Assembly (NCBI RefSeq): GCF_002005105.1
Contig: NZ_MSCV01000003.1
Coordinates: forward strand, 161,283-225,282
DNA length: 64,000 bases
Source of the DNA: Methylocaldum sp. 14B
Lineage (GTDB): Bacteria; Pseudomonadota; Gammaproteobacteria; Methylococcales; Methylococcaceae
Reading direction: 5' to 3'
Shown here: positions 43,176 to 52,325 of the stretch, one piece after another
Layout of the letters: the number at the start of each line of letters is the position of its first letter
Numbering within the stretch: position 1 is the first letter of the stretch
The notes under the pieces: model-generated
Databases searched by the model: none
The model's input: the letters and a program-made list of their open reading frames with translations, nothing else
What the model was told of the DNA's origin: nothing
Position numbers and translations under genes: made by a program

Positions 43176-44009
43176 ATGCTGCCAGCAGATCGTTATGCCG
43201 TCTTCGGTCACCCCATCGGCCACAGCAAATCGCCCCGTATTCACGCGCTTTTTGCAGAACAGACCGGAGAGCGCCTGACCTATACCGCGCAAGACGTTCT
43301 GCCGGAAACGTTCGAAATCCGCGTGCGAGACTTTTTCGCCGGTGGCGGGAAAGGCTTGAATTGCACCGTTCCCCTCAAGGAACTCGCCTGGAAAATTGCC
43401 GATTCCAAAAGTGAGCGCGCGGAACGCAGCAAAGCCGTCAATACCTTGGCCTTACGTCCGGATGGAACGATTTACGGGGACAACACCGACGGCGTCGGCT
43501 TGATGCGAGACCTTACGGTCAATCTCGGACTTTCCTTGGAAAACCGCCGAGTCCTTCTTTTGGGCGCGGGCGGCGCAAGCCGCGGCATTATTGGTCCACT
43601 GTTGGAGCGAGGTCCGTCTTGCCTGGTGATCGCCAACCGCACACCCGACAAAGCGGTCCGGCTGGCAGAGGAGCTTGGGGATCTCGGCCCGATCGCCGGA
43701 TGCGGCTTTTCAGACTTGGGCACGGAATCCTTCGATCTCGTTCTGAACGCCACCGCCGCCAGCCTGATTGGCGAACTGCCGGATCTGCCGAAGAATATTC
43801 TCCGAGCCGGCGGATGTTGCTACGATCTCGCCTATGGGACGGAGCCCACACCGTTCGTCCGATGGGGAAAAGATGTGGGGGCCGATGTCAGCGTTGACGG
43901 CATCGGCATGTTGGTCGAACAAGCGGCCGAGGCGTTTTTTATCTGGCGGGGCATACGGCCGGAAACGCATCCCGTGATCGACATTCTCAATCGGGAGCGT
44001 GGTCGCTAG
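43176..44009 (+). CDS. aroE: Shikimate dehydrogenase
   Basis: 277 residues, NADP-dependent step of the shikimate pathway. Substrate motif VFGHPIGHSKSPRIHALF, the catalytic lysine in NCTVPLKELAW, GDNTDGVGLMRDL, and the dinucleotide-binding loop VLLLGAGGASRGIIGPLLE. It lies 62 bp after hemB, possibly co-transcribed. Confidence 0.97.
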   Translation: MLPADRYAVFGHPIGHSKSPRIHALFAEQTGERLTYTAQDVLPETFEIRVRDFFAGGGKGLNCTVPLKELAWKIADSKSERAERSKAVNTLALRPDGTIYGDNTDGVGLMRDLTVNLGLSLENRRVLLLGAGGASRGIIGPLLERGPSCLVIANRTPDKAVRLAEELGDLGPIAGCGFSDLGTESFDLVLNATAASLIGELPDLPKNILRAGGCCYDLAYGTEPTPFVRWGKDVGADVSVDGIGMLVEQAAEAFFIWRGIRPETHPVIDILNRERGR

Positions 44010-44011
44010 TG

Positions 44012-44560
44012 CTAAGCGCCAAGCAATCTGGCATCGCTCAGATATTGATTCTTCAAACGCACGTAACCGTCCTTGGAAAAACTTAAATATTCCAGCTCGG
44101 CCTCCTTGAGCGGGCGTGCCTGTTTCGCCGGCGATCCCACGTAAAGAAAACCGCCTTCCAAACGCTTGCCGGGCGGCACCAAAGCCCCCGCACCGATCAT
44201 TACCCGGTCCTCCACGACGGCACCGTCCATGATCACCGCACCGATGCCGATCAGACATAGATCACCGATGGTGCACCCATGCAGTACCGCCCGGTGCCCC
44301 ACGGTGACACCCCGCCCGACGATCAAGGCATTGCCCTCTTCGTTGTAGCGGCTTCGTTGGGTGACGTGCAGCACGCAGCCGTCCTGAATATTGGTTTCGT
44401 CGCCAATCTCGATTCGGTGCACATCGCCTCTCGCGACCACCATCGGCCAAATGGAGACGTCGTTGCCCAATGTCACGTCACCGATCACCAGCGCACTGTC
44501 GGCAATGTAAGTTCCTGTTCCCAATTTCGGCTCGACACCGTTATAAATCTGAATCGTCAC
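44012..44560 (-). CDS. Gamma-carbonic-anhydrase-like hexapeptide protein
   Basis: 182 residues of left-handed beta-helix hexapeptide repeats throughout (VIGDVTLGNDVSIWPMVVA, IGAVIMDGAVVEDRVMIG). Histidines in DGCVLHV, VGHRAVLHGC are in the expected metal-binding places. It belongs to the YrdA/PaaY group, whose carbonic anhydrase activity is often weak or unproven. It converges with aroE and ends 3 bp from it. Confidence 0.9.
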   Translation of the reverse strand: MTIQIYNGVEPKLGTGTYIADSALVIGDVTLGNDVSIWPMVVARGDVHRIEIGDETNIQDGCVLHVTQRSRYNEEGNALIVGRGVTVGHRAVLHGCTIGDLCLIGIGAVIMDGAVVEDRVMIGAGALVPPGKRLEGGFLYVGSPAKQARPLKEAELEYLSFSKDGYVRLKNQYLSDARLLGA

Positions 44561-44653
44561 CTTACGACACTCCGATTGATCAAATGATGCGCCGGGCCCG
44601 CCGTCTATACTTCTCCAAGCCCTGATTCAACTTCAAGAACGCGAGGAGAGATT

Positions 44654-45226
44654 ATGAGCGTAGGCGGTTTCATTCTGGTCGGCACGATCTTGTTCGTGAT
44701 CGTGTACGCCATCTTGATCTACAACCGGCTGGTCAATTTGAAGCATGATACCGCAAAAGCGTGGTCCAACATCGACGTGCTGCTCAAACAGCGTCACGAC
44801 GAATTGCCAAAACTCGTCGAAACCTGCAAGCAGTACATGCAACACGAGCGGGACACGCTGGAAAAAGTAATGCAGGCCCGTGCCGGGATCTCTGCGGCCC
44901 GAGAGTCCGCCAATCTGCATGCCCTCGGGGCGGCGGAAAGCCAGCTGCGGCAAGGATTGATGCAGCTCTTCGCGGTAGCGGAGAGTTACCCCGAACTGAA
45001 GGCGGACGTTTCCTTCCGGGCACTGGAGTCCCGGATAACCGGACTGGAAAACGCGATTGCCGACCGGCGCGAGTTCTACAACGAGAGCGTCAATAACAAC
45101 AATGTCCGGCTGGAAGAATTTCCGGATGTGATCATTGCCCGGTTATTCAACTTCAGACCCTTCGAATTGCTGGAATTCACGGAAGAAGAAAAACGCGATG
45201 TGGATCTAAAGGCGCTGTTCGGCTGA
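44654..45226 (+). CDS. LemA family protein
   Basis: 190 residues with an N-terminal membrane helix (about 5-22, FILVGTILFVIVYAILIYN) and a long helical domain containing the LemA motif VNLKHDTAKAWSNIDVLLKQ and RHDELPKLVETCKQYM. GAGGAGAGATT precedes the ATG. Role unknown; it is paired with the GIDE-domain gene 10 bp downstream, suggesting one membrane-associated function. Confidence 0.9.
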   Translation: MSVGGFILVGTILFVIVYAILIYNRLVNLKHDTAKAWSNIDVLLKQRHDELPKLVETCKQYMQHERDTLEKVMQARAGISAARESANLHALGAAESQLRQGLMQLFAVAESYPELKADVSFRALESRITGLENAIADRREFYNESVNNNNVRLEEFPDVIIARLFNFRPFELLEFTEEEKRDVDLKALFG

Positions 45227-45236
45227 GGCGAAAGCC

Positions 45237-46181
45237 GTGCTATTTCGCGACCTCATCCTCGAATCCTCTCCACAGCACTTCTGGCTGGCGACAGGGCTTG
45301 TCGCCCTGACCGGGGTAGCCTTCTTCTTTCTCGCATTCCGCTGGCTGCATCGCGCTCGCCTGATCGCCGACACGCCCACAGCCAAGGTCCGGTCGGCAGC
45401 CCAGGGTTACGTCGAACTCGACGGTCGAGCCCAATTGATGGATGGCGAGCCGATCCATGCCCCGCTTAGCGGCGCACGCTGCGTTTGGTACAGTTACAAA
45501 GTTGAAAAGCAAGTGACCGACTATGAAGACGGCCACCGCACGACACGATGGCAAACCATTGAGAGCGGCGTTAGCGAGGCCATCTTCCACCTGGAAGACG
45601 ACACCGGACGGTGCATTGTCGATCCCGAAGGCGCGGAGGTCATGCCGTCCATTCGACTCAAATGGCGCGGGCAGCTCGCGCGACCAGGATACGCACCGCT
45701 GCAAACCGGATTTTGGGATTCACTGTTCTCGTCCGGACCGTATCGCTACACGGAATACCGCATCGAGGCAAACGATCCGCTTTATGCGATCGGTCAGTTC
45801 GTGTCTCTCGGAAGTTCCGAAGGCACCAGCTTCCATAACGAGGTAGGCGATCTGTTAATCCGCTGGAAGAGAAACCGTTCCGAGCTTCTCAAGCGCTTCG
45901 ACAAGAACGGCGACGGCGAGATCGATGCGGAGGAGTGGGAAATCGCCCGGCAGCACGCCGAGCGTGAAGTCATGGCATCCTGGCGCAAAAGAACGAAGCA
46001 AACCGAGTTCCACCTGATGAAAAAGCCCGGTTATGGCCGTCCTTATCTGCTATCGGTCGTTCCACAGGGCACATTAACCAAACGATATCGCCGCAAGGCC
46101 TGGATCGCGGTGCTTGGCTTCCTGATCGCGGGCAGCTCAACGACCTGGGCGTTGCATCTGCGTTTCGGCTCGATTCCATGA
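45237..46181 (+). CDS. GIDE-domain membrane protein with an EF-hand loop
   Basis: 314 residues from a GTG start. Topology: membrane helix at about 15-34, a large soluble part, second membrane helix at about 290-307 (AWIAVLGFLIAGSSTTWAL). The soluble part has the GIDE (MULAN-like) core with APLSGARCVWYSYKVEKQV. Near residues 222-233 it carries a canonical 12-residue EF-hand loop, DKNGDGEIDAEE. There is no RING finger, so it is not a ubiquitin ligase. Coupled to lemA. Function unknown. Confidence 0.8.
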   Translation: MLFRDLILESSPQHFWLATGLVALTGVAFFFLAFRWLHRARLIADTPTAKVRSAAQGYVELDGRAQLMDGEPIHAPLSGARCVWYSYKVEKQVTDYEDGHRTTRWQTIESGVSEAIFHLEDDTGRCIVDPEGAEVMPSIRLKWRGQLARPGYAPLQTGFWDSLFSSGPYRYTEYRIEANDPLYAIGQFVSLGSSEGTSFHNEVGDLLIRWKRNRSELLKRFDKNGDGEIDAEEWEIARQHAEREVMASWRKRTKQTEFHLMKKPGYGRPYLLSVVPQGTLTKRYRRKAWIAVLGFLIAGSSTTWALHLRFGSIP

Positions 46182-46195
46182 ACGTCCGGCGGAGC

Positions 46196-46313
46196 GTCGG
46201 CAAGGGATTGCCGACCTACTTCGACTGGGTACGGGGCGGTTTTCCAATGCCCGCCGCTATACCGCGATGAAAAACGCTTTAGATTTCGTAGGTCGGCAAT
46301 CCCTTGCCGACAA
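46196..46313. repeat. REP/BIME-like palindromic element, copy 1
   Basis: Two facing hairpins of sequence GTCGGCAA-N4-TTGCCGAC (46196-46215 and about 46292-46311, the second in reverse orientation) enclose about 75 bp including GGGGCGGTTT and GATGAAAAACG. A second copy of the whole unit is at 57179-57308. Inverted pairs of REP hairpins are typical of BIME elements spread by RAYT transposases. It lies between the GIDE gene and hisE, whose 3' ends converge. Confidence 0.8.
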
Positions 46314-46373
46314 AGCTCCTCAACGACCTACGAATTTCCCTATCCTTACCACTGAACTTCGGTGAAAAACGCT

Positions 46374-46697
46374 CTAACCGGACTTGTCGTCGCGTCCTGC
46401 TTTTTCTTCGAGCCCCGAGAGACCGAACCGCCTCTGCAATTCGGCCAATACCTGATCCGGACTCAACCCTTGATGAGCGAGCAATACCAGGCTGTGAAAC
46501 CACAAATCCGCAACTTCGTAGACAATCTTGTCGAGGTTTCCGTCCTTGGCGGCCATTACGGTTTCGGTGGCCTCCTCGCCGATCTTTTTCAAGATAGCGT
46601 CGAGCCCTTTGGCATAAAGACTCGCCACATAGGATTTTTGCGGATCCTGAGATTTCCGTTCCTCGAGCACCCTAGCCAACTCCTTCAACACGTCCAT
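46374..46697 (-). CDS. hisE: Phosphoribosyl-ATP pyrophosphatase
   Basis: 107 residues, second step of histidine synthesis, all-alpha MazG-like fold. Motifs [20 protein letters not shown] and [13 protein letters not shown] plus [13 protein letters not shown] are conserved. Separate from hisI (2 bp downstream of it), unlike the fused HisIE of enterics. Confidence 0.97.
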   Translation of the reverse strand: MDVLKELARVLEERKSQDPQKSYVASLYAKGLDAILKKIGEEATETVMAAKDGNLDKIVYEVADLWFHSLVLLAHQGLSPDQVLAELQRRFGLSGLEEKAGRDDKSG

Positions 46698-46698
46698 A

Positions 46699-47091
46699 TC
46701 AGCGCTTATACATCGTTTCCGGAGATTTCAGGACAGGTTCCACCGTCTCCCAGCAGCCATCCCGCAGCACCCGAAAAAAGCAGTGATGCCGTCCGGTATG
46801 ACAGGCGATTCCGCCGGCCTGTTCGACCGCGAGCAAAATCACATCCTCGTCGCAATCCAGGCGAATTTCCAGAACTTTCTGCCGATTCCCGGATTCCTCG
46901 CCCTTCCGCCAAAGCCGATTCCGCGAGCGCGACCAGTAGACCGCGTAGCCTTCCTCGGCGGTAAGCCGCAAAGCTTCCCGGTTCATCCAGGCGAACATGA
47001 GGACCTGCCCCGTGGCCGCCTCCTGCGTAATGACGGGAACCAGCCCTTCGGACGTCCAGCGGATTTCGTCGAGCCACGCCAGCTCCGTCAC
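46699..47091 (-). CDS. hisI: Phosphoribosyl-AMP cyclohydrolase
   Basis: 130 residues, third histidine step. Metal and catalytic residues in [16 protein letters not shown] and [12 protein letters not shown], and [21 protein letters not shown] choose GTG at 47091 because it forms a GTGA overlap with the hisF stop; the longer open frame upstream is out-of-frame hisF sequence. Confidence 0.96.
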   Translation of the reverse strand: MTELAWLDEIRWTSEGLVPVITQEAATGQVLMFAWMNREALRLTAEEGYAVYWSRSRNRLWRKGEESGNRQKVLEIRLDCDEDVILLAVEQAGGIACHTGRHHCFFRVLRDGCWETVEPVLKSPETMYKR

Positions 47092-47852
47092 AGCCGCACC
47101 TCGATGCCTTGAGCCGCCAAGTATTCCTTGGCCTGCCGAATGGTGTATTCGGCGAAATGGAAAATGCTGGCTGCCAGCACCGCATCGGCTTTGCCCTGCA
47201 AGATCCCGTCGGCCAGGTGCTGCAAATTGCCGACACCGCCCGAGGCGATCACCGGAACGGATACGGCCTCGCTGATTGCGCGAGTCAGTTCCAGATCGAA
47301 CCCTTGTTTGGTGCCGTCGCGGTCCATGCTGGTCAAGAGGATTTCGCCGGCTCCGTAAGCCACCATGCGACGCGCCCACTCGATGGCATCAAGGCCGGTC
47401 GGCTTGCGCCCGCCGTGAGTAAAGATCTCCCACCGCTTTGGATCTTCGGACACCTGCTTGGCATCGAGAGCGACGACGATACACTGAGAGCCGAAACGCT
47501 CCGCCGCTTCGCGCACGAACTCCGGCCGGGCGACTGCGGCGGTATTGATGCTGACCTTATCGGCGCCGGCGTTCAGCATGCGGCGGATATCTTCGAGCGT
47601 TCGGATGCCGCCTCCTACCGTAAGGGGGATAAACACTTCGCCCGCCACTTGCTCCACCACGTGCACCATCGTGTCGCGATTGTCCGAACTGGCGGTAATG
47701 TCGAGAAAAGTCAGTTCGTCCGCGCCCTCCCGGTCGTAACGCCTAGCAATCTCGACGGGATCTCCCGCATCTTTGATATCGACGAAGCGGACGCCCTTGA
47801 CCACGCGTCCATTGTCGACGTCCAGGCAGGGGATAATGCGCTTGGCAAGCAT
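47088..47852 (-). CDS. hisF: Imidazole glycerol phosphate synthase, cyclase subunit
   Basis: 254-residue TIM barrel using ammonia from HisH to form IGP and AICAR. Catalytic Asp in [16 protein letters not shown] and the second in [16 protein letters not shown]; phosphate loops [15 protein letters not shown] and [14 protein letters not shown]. It follows hisA by 3 bp. Confidence 0.98.
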   Translation of the reverse strand: MLAKRIIPCLDVDNGRVVKGVRFVDIKDAGDPVEIARRYDREGADELTFLDITASSDNRDTMVHVVEQVAGEVFIPLTVGGGIRTLEDIRRMLNAGADKVSINTAAVARPEFVREAAERFGSQCIVVALDAKQVSEDPKRWEIFTHGGRKPTGLDAIEWARRMVAYGAGEILLTSMDRDGTKQGFDLELTRAISEAVSVPVIASGGVGNLQHLADGILQGKADAVLAASIFHFAEYTIRQAKEYLAAQGIEVRL

Positions 47853-47855
47853 GGA

Positions 47856-48587
47856 TCAGTATTCTTCCGCTACTTTACGGGCTTCGGCAAAGTTAAGGGT
47901 GCCCTCATAAATAGCGCGGCCGGTTATGGCGCCCATGACGCCGTCGCCAACCACACTGCCCAGGGCGTGAATATCCTGAATACTCCGGATGCCGCCCGAC
48001 GCAATCACCGGAATGCGTATGGAGCGAGCCAGCCTTGCGGTTGCCTCGACATTGACGCCCTCCATCATGCCGTCCCGGCTGATGTCGGTGTAAACGATGG
48101 CTTCAACGCCATCGTCCTCGAATTTTTGAGCCAAATCGATCACATCGTGATGCGACAACTTCGACCAGCCGTCTATCGCTACTTTGCCGTCCTTCGCGTC
48201 CAGACCGACGATAATATGGTTCGGAAACTCCGCCGCGACCTCCCGCACGAAATGAGGCGCACTGACTGCCTTGGTACCAATGATGACGTAATCGACGCCG
48301 GCGTTCAGGTAACCCTGAATCGTCTCTTCATCCCGGATTCCACCGCCCACCTGGATTTGTACATCCGGATAAGCTTCGCGTATGGCGTGGATAACCTCCG
48401 CATTGCGCGGAATCCCCGCAAAGGCACCGTCCAAATCCACCAAATGAAGGCGCTTCGCCCCTTCCGACACCCATTTCCCCGCCATCGCCACCGGGTCGTC
48501 GGAGAAAACCGTATCGTCTTCCATGCGGCCCTGCCGCAAACGGACACACTTGCCATCTTTCAGATCGATAGCAGGTATCAAAAGCAT
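47856..48587 (-). CDS. hisA: ProFAR isomerase
   Basis: 243-residue TIM barrel. General acid/base Asp residues in [15 protein letters not shown] and [15 protein letters not shown]. Phosphate loops [15 protein letters not shown] and [14 protein letters not shown] resemble HisF, as expected for these paralogues. 41 bp after hisH. Confidence 0.98.
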   Translation of the reverse strand: MLLIPAIDLKDGKCVRLRQGRMEDDTVFSDDPVAMAGKWVSEGAKRLHLVDLDGAFAGIPRNAEVIHAIREAYPDVQIQVGGGIRDEETIQGYLNAGVDYVIIGTKAVSAPHFVREVAAEFPNHIIVGLDAKDGKVAIDGWSKLSHHDVIDLAQKFEDDGVEAIVYTDISRDGMMEGVNVEATARLARSIRIPVIASGGIRSIQDIHALGSVVGDGVMGAITGRAIYEGTLNFAEARKVAEEY

Positions 48588-48628
48588 AAAAAAATCCTCA
48601 GTAACGGATAGAGTGAATGATCGGTGCC

Positions 48629-49276
48629 TTATCGCCCCGGGTCCCAGTTTAGAAAATTAGCCAGCAATCGCAATCCGGCTTCCTGGCTCTTTTCAGGATG
48701 AAACTGAACGGCAAAGATGTTTTCGCGCGCCAGCGCCGAAGCGAAGGGTTCCGAATAGTCGGTGGTCGCCGCAACGTTTCGGGAATCAGTCGGTCGCGCG
48801 AAGTAGCTGTGAACGAAATAAAACCAACTGTCGGACGCGATGCCTCGCCATAACGGATGATCGGCCTCCTGCTGGCTGACGCGGTTCCATCCCATATGTG
48901 GAATTTTCAAGGGCTGACCGGCAGCGTCTGCCACTCCATCGGCGAAGCGTACGACCCGGCCGGGAATCAAACCCAGGCAAGCTGTTCCGCCGTTTTCCTC
49001 GCTTTCCTCGAGCAAGGCCTGCATCCCCAGGCAAATACCTAAGAGCGGTTTCGAGGCCGCCGCCCGTTCGATGATGGTTACGAGGTCCCGATCAGCCAAT
49101 GCATTCATGCAATCGCGGATCGCCCCGACCCCCGGGAATACGACCCGGTCGGCATTGAGAATTGTTTCGGGATTGTCCGTGACAATCACGGCGGTTTCGG
49201 AGTGGGCGTGTTGAAGCGCCTTGGCTATGGAATGCAGATTTCCCATCCCATAATCGATGACTGCAACGGAAGACAT
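48629..49276 (-). CDS. hisH: Imidazole glycerol phosphate synthase, glutaminase subunit
   Basis: 215-residue class I glutamine amidotransferase. The nucleophile cysteine lies in [17 protein letters not shown] and the His-Glu pair in [14 protein letters not shown]. It partners HisF, two genes downstream. Confidence 0.98.
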   Translation of the reverse strand: MSSVAVIDYGMGNLHSIAKALQHAHSETAVIVTDNPETILNADRVVFPGVGAIRDCMNALADRDLVTIIERAAASKPLLGICLGMQALLEESEENGGTACLGLIPGRVVRFADGVADAAGQPLKIPHMGWNRVSQQEADHPLWRGIASDSWFYFVHSYFARPTDSRNVAATTDYSEPFASALARENIFAVQFHPEKSQEAGLRLLANFLNWDPGR

Positions 49277-49315
49277 GGATAAAAGCGAATCGGGCGAGAG
49301 TTCCGTATAAGTTTT

Positions 49316-49909
49316 CTAAATCATTCCTTTAGTCGAAGGGACGACATCCTGCATCCTGGTATCCGGTTCTATGGCCATTCTCATGGCACGACCGAAAGCC
49401 TTGAACACGGTTTCGGCAATATGGTGGGCATTTTGTCCCTTCAGATTATCGATATGTAAGGTGACTTTTGCGTGATTGACGAATCCCCGAAAAAACTCGA
49501 GAAACAGATCGACATCGAATTCGCCTATCCGGGCACGCGGAAAAGTTACGTCGTAAGATAAACCTGGCCGCCCGGAAAAATCAATCACGACGCGCGACAA
49601 AGCTTCGTCCAGGGGAATATAGGCATGACCGTAACGCCGTATCCCCTTTTTGCTCCCCAAAGCTTTTTCCACCGCCTGGCCCAGCGTAATGCCGATGTCT
49701 TCCACCGTGTGGTGGGCATCAATGTGCAGATCGCCTTTCGCACGTACCTCAAGGTCGATCAATCCGTGCCGTGCCACCTGATCCAACATATGGTCGAGGA
49801 AAGGAACGCCGGTTTCGAAAACACCCGTGCCGACTCCATCCAGGTTCAGACAAACCCGCACTTGGGTTTCCAGTGTATTGCGGTCAACATCGGCGATACG
49901 GCTAATCAT
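49316..49909 (-). CDS. hisB: Imidazoleglycerol-phosphate dehydratase
   Basis: 197 residues from the ATG at 49909 ([17 protein letters not shown]); an upstream TTG would add three residues. Monofunctional, without the phosphatase domain of E. coli HisB. Manganese-ligand motifs [20 protein letters not shown] ([20 protein letters not shown]) and [19 protein letters not shown] are intact. First gene of the hisBHAFIE unit; hisG, hisD and hisC are elsewhere. Confidence 0.97.
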   Translation of the reverse strand: MISRIADVDRNTLETQVRVCLNLDGVGTGVFETGVPFLDHMLDQVARHGLIDLEVRAKGDLHIDAHHTVEDIGITLGQAVEKALGSKKGIRRYGHAYIPLDEALSRVVIDFSGRPGLSYDVTFPRARIGEFDVDLFLEFFRGFVNHAKVTLHIDNLKGQNAHHIAETVFKAFGRAMRMAIEPDTRMQDVVPSTKGMI

Positions 49910-49918
49910 GAACGGCAA

Positions 49919-50124
49919 GAGATCTTCTGAATAATAAATCGGCCCTTAATGATATAACGGCCACGCGGTCTTGCTAAGCCCGATTCACGACAATGGACGC
50001 CCCGCTCCGCATGTAAGCCAAAGCTTACACAATTTTCAGCATTTTCCGACTTAGTCTGAAACGAATTTTCTGCCACACTCATTCAGTCGCCGACAAGGAG
50101 GTAAGGACAGCTATCCTCTAGGGA
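49919..50124. promoter_or_regulatory. Upstream region of the his operon
   Basis: Contains a perfect 7-bp inverted repeat TGTAAGC-N4-GCTTACA at 50012-50029, which could be an operator or a small hairpin. No leader peptide with a histidine run was seen, so attenuation of the enteric kind is not supported. A promoter for hisB should lie here. Confidence 0.4.
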
Positions 50125-50206
50125 TAACCACCAGGACGTGACTTGATAGCCAACCAAGCAGGCGATAACCCCGGGTGCATGGAGCGCATCCGGGGTTTTT
50201 GTTTTT
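50125..50206 (+). repeat. Terminator-bearing repeated element, copy 1 (possible sRNA)
   Basis: It shares GTGACTTGATAGCCAACC and flanking sequence with a second copy at 51180-51261. It ends in a strong intrinsic terminator: CCCCGG (50169-50174) pairs with CCGGGG (50190-50195), followed by TTTTTGTTTTT. Upstream, TATCC-TCTAG-GGATA forms another hairpin at about 50112-50126. It resembles a small structured RNA or riboswitch-like leader, but I cannot match it to a known class. Confidence 0.6.
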
Positions 50207-50363
50207 CGCTCACAGAGAATTCGGATCAAGGAGCTCAAAGGTGGCAAAATATACATAATATATAGATGACCTCTTAAGCCCAGTCAAAGGGCGTCAGTTG
50301 GATGAACAACGCCTGCGCTACGGGTTAAACGCTCCACAAATTACAAGCGTCTAGCCTATTCAC
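50207..50363. promoter_or_regulatory. Upstream region of the MntA-HepT module
   Basis: An AT-rich tract near 50248-50264 (ATATACATAATATATAG) offers a plausible -10 region for the nucleotidyltransferase gene. No operator was identified. Confidence 0.4.
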
Positions 50364-50654
50364 ATGAAACCCTCCGAGGCTCTGCAAGCGCATCGTGAAG
50401 ATATCCGTCGGTTGGTCGACCGAAGCCGTGCCCGAAATGCCCGCGTATTCGGCTCTGTTCTGTACGGCGAGGATACCGATCGGAGCGATCTCGACATCCT
50501 GATCGATCCCCTTCCCGGAACGACGCTGCTTGATCTCGGTGGACTGCAGATCGCGCTTGAAGAGTTACTCGGCGTGCCGGTCGACCTGCTTACGCCCGGA
50601 GACCTCCCTGCGGAAATCCGGAGCAAGGTTCTCCAGGAGGCCGCCCCGCTGTGA
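50364..50654 (+). CDS. MntA-type nucleotidyltransferase antitoxin
   Basis: 96 residues with the minimal nucleotidyltransferase motif GSVLYGEDTDRSDLDILID, i.e. GSx10DxD complete. In MntA-HepT toxin-antitoxin systems this enzyme inactivates the HEPN toxin by adding AMP to its conserved tyrosine. The stop overlaps the next start as GTGA. The antitoxin is intact here while the toxin is frameshifted. Confidence 0.85.
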   Translation: MKPSEALQAHREDIRRLVDRSRARNARVFGSVLYGEDTDRSDLDILIDPLPGTTLLDLGGLQIALEELLGVPVDLLTPGDLPAEIRSKVLQEAAPL

Positions 50655-51029
50655 GCGACGACAAACACCGACTTCGTGCGGCTGATTACCTGGGTCATAT
50701 GCTTGAAGCCATCCGGCTGGCACGCGAATACACCAACGGAGTGACAAAGGAGAACTTTTTCGCTGATCCGTAAGACGCAGCAGGCGGTGATACTGAATAT
50801 TCTGGTCATTGGCGCGGCGGCCACTAAATTGGTCAACGAATATCCGGACCTCGCTGCCGAGCATTCCGAAATACCCTGGAAACCGATGCGAGGTATGCGA
50901 AACAGAATGGCCCACGGCTATTTCGAGATCAATCTGGAAGTCGCATGGGATACCATTCGTGAGTCTCTGCCAAAGCTTGAGCAACAACTGCTGGACTTGA
51001 ATCGGCAGTTGAAGAAAAAGCCTGGATAA
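50651..51029 (+). pseudogene. HepT-type HEPN toxin (DUF86), frameshifted
   Basis: From GTG 50651 the first 40 codons encode the N-terminal HEPN helix and run to ADP then TAA at 50771. Dropping one C of the CC at 50768-50769 restores the typical continuation ADRKTQQAVILNILVIG, which stays open to 51029. The distal part holds the catalytic RX4HXY motif (RNRMAHGY). So a one-base insertion breaks the gene; sequencing error or programmed frameshifting are alternatives. The reading frame is otherwise undamaged, so the event is recent. Confidence 0.82.
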
Positions 51030-51179
51030 TGTTTCCCGAACCTAGGACAAACACCCCGCCATCGGCGCTTTGGTTGACGACGCATTACCTTGGAGTGAGG
51101 ATCGACTTGCCGAACGGTTCCCGGCACCCTGATTGGTCCGGCGTTCCGCAAAATTACGAAAGCCTGCCGCTCTTCACGC

Positions 51180-51261
51180 GAAAGCCACCGGGAAGTGACT
51201 TGATAGCCAACCGAGAGGGCGAAAACCTGGATGCACGGAACGCTCCGGGTTTTTATTTTTT
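51180..51261 (+). repeat. Terminator-bearing repeated element, copy 2
   Basis: Second copy of the element at 50125-50206, same orientation, sharing CCACC-GGA-GTGACTTGATAGCCAACC and a terminal hairpin (AACCTGGA 51224-51231 with TCCGGGTT 51244-51251) followed by TTTTTATTTTTTT. The stem differs by compensating or G-T changes from copy 1, which suggests the structure is kept. It lies just after the broken HEPN gene. Confidence 0.6.
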
Positions 51262-51266
51262 TCTTG

Positions 51267-51781
51267 TCAAAATTCCGGTCGCGGCAAGCGGCGAACCAGG
51301 TCATCCCAAGCCACCGCAACATACGGCCACACGCCAACGCGGGTTTCGCCCGAAAGCTCCTGAACGTCCGGCTTACCATATTCGCCATTTAGCAGCCGAC
51401 ATACGGTAACCATCCGATCCGTTGGATGCACCAGCCAATATTCCCGCACACCGGCGCGCCTCTCACTCCGCGTCGGTCCAGCCTCGATTCATCACACACA
51501 ACCATAACGTCTGGCTGCACCACGGTATCGATAGCTTCGCCCGATTCGTCAGCCTTGGGCAAACGGACATCTACCGGCGCGATTAAGGCGCGACAAGGCT
51601 TGCCTTCCAGGGCATTGCTCAATTGCCGGTAAATCTCCCCGGCTATATCCTGATGCTCCAGATTCGGGGCGGGCGCCATGAGATAGGCCCTGCCGTCGAT
51701 CAGTTCATAGCGGACACCTTCCGGCCAGGATAGATAATCGCCGTAGGTATGACGTTCGGAATCGCGAAGTGCAAGCCCCAT
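51267..51781 (-). pseudogene. Uma2-family (DUF820) nuclease, internally deleted
   Basis: The N-terminal part (51781 to about 51455) reads MGLALRDSERHTYGDYLSW, RYELIDGRAYLMAPAP and QPDVMVVCDESRLDRRG, all Uma2 features. The C-terminal part (GVREYWLVHPTDRMVTV) is in another frame. At the join near 51450 the usual stretch with the catalytic D-E-V-L-S region is missing, so a deletion of roughly 25 codons with frame change has destroyed the PD-(D/E)XK centre. A fragment of a second copy is at 53387-53576. Confidence 0.75.
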
Positions 51782-51828
51782 GGGCGGCCTCCTTCGTTGG
51801 GAACATTCAAAATCTCAGGCTGATATTA
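51637..51828. repeat. 192-bp direct duplication, copy 1 (5' end of Uma2 gene and its upstream)
   Basis: This segment recurs at 53387-53576 in the same orientation with about 90% identity by eye. It covers the first half of the Uma2 gene and its ribosome site and leader. Confidence 0.8.
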
Positions 51829-51912
51829 CCGCATCCCAGGGCAAACATGCGGACGCCAAAGCCGCAGTGCAATCGCCTTTATCTCGCCCCCATATCCAGG
51901 CAAGGCGGACGG

Positions 51913-52323
51913 TCATGGGGTCAGCCAGTTTTCCACTTTGAGGCCGGGTACTCTGCGGAACTCATTCATGTTGTCGGTTACCAGTACGAGTCCCAGCGAT
52001 AGCGCATGTGCCGCAATCAGGCAATCATTCGCTCCAATCGGTGTGCCGGCTTTCTCCAATGTCGCTCGCAAGTCGGCATAGCTCCAATCAACTCCATCTT
52101 CCAACGGAAGTACCTCAAGCGCCGCAAGCAGCTGTTCAATCTTGTGCGACAAGGTTGGCGAACCTTTCTTAGCAGCGCCATAGCGTAGTTCGCAAGCGAC
52201 GACAATGCTGGTGCAGATGGCGATTTCCCCTACCGCTGAGATTCGATTCACCACCGCACCGGCCGGGTACTTAAGAACGCTGGACAGGATGTTGGTATCA
52301 AGCAGATAGCAATAATCGGCCAT
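51913..52323 (-). CDS. vapC: VapC-type PIN-domain toxin
   Basis: 136 residues from ATG 52323 (MADYCYLLDTNILSS), which lies 2 nt after the antitoxin stop. All PIN acidic residues are present: D in LLDTNIL, E in VACELRYG, D in GANDCLIAAHA and D in LVTDNMNEF. It should be an active RNase that cuts tRNA or rRNA when freed from VapB. Confidence 0.92.
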   Translation of the reverse strand: MADYCYLLDTNILSSVLKYPAGAVVNRISAVGEIAICTSIVVACELRYGAAKKGSPTLSHKIEQLLAALEVLPLEDGVDWSYADLRATLEKAGTPIGANDCLIAAHALSLGLVLVTDNMNEFRRVPGLKVENWLTP

Positions 52324-52325
52324 GC

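Noticed and set aside
47109..48611. 500-codon open frame antisense to hisF and hisA
   Set aside because: Runs through two genuine enzymes on the other strand and shows no known domain.
49919..50124. His leader peptide with attenuator
   Set aside because: No short frame with consecutive histidine codons was seen before hisB.
50125..50206. Repeated element considered as a c-di-GMP-I, cobalamin, guanidine or TPP riboswitch
   Set aside because: None of the conserved core sequences of these classes could be matched, and the element is followed by a terminator and not by a matching regulated gene.
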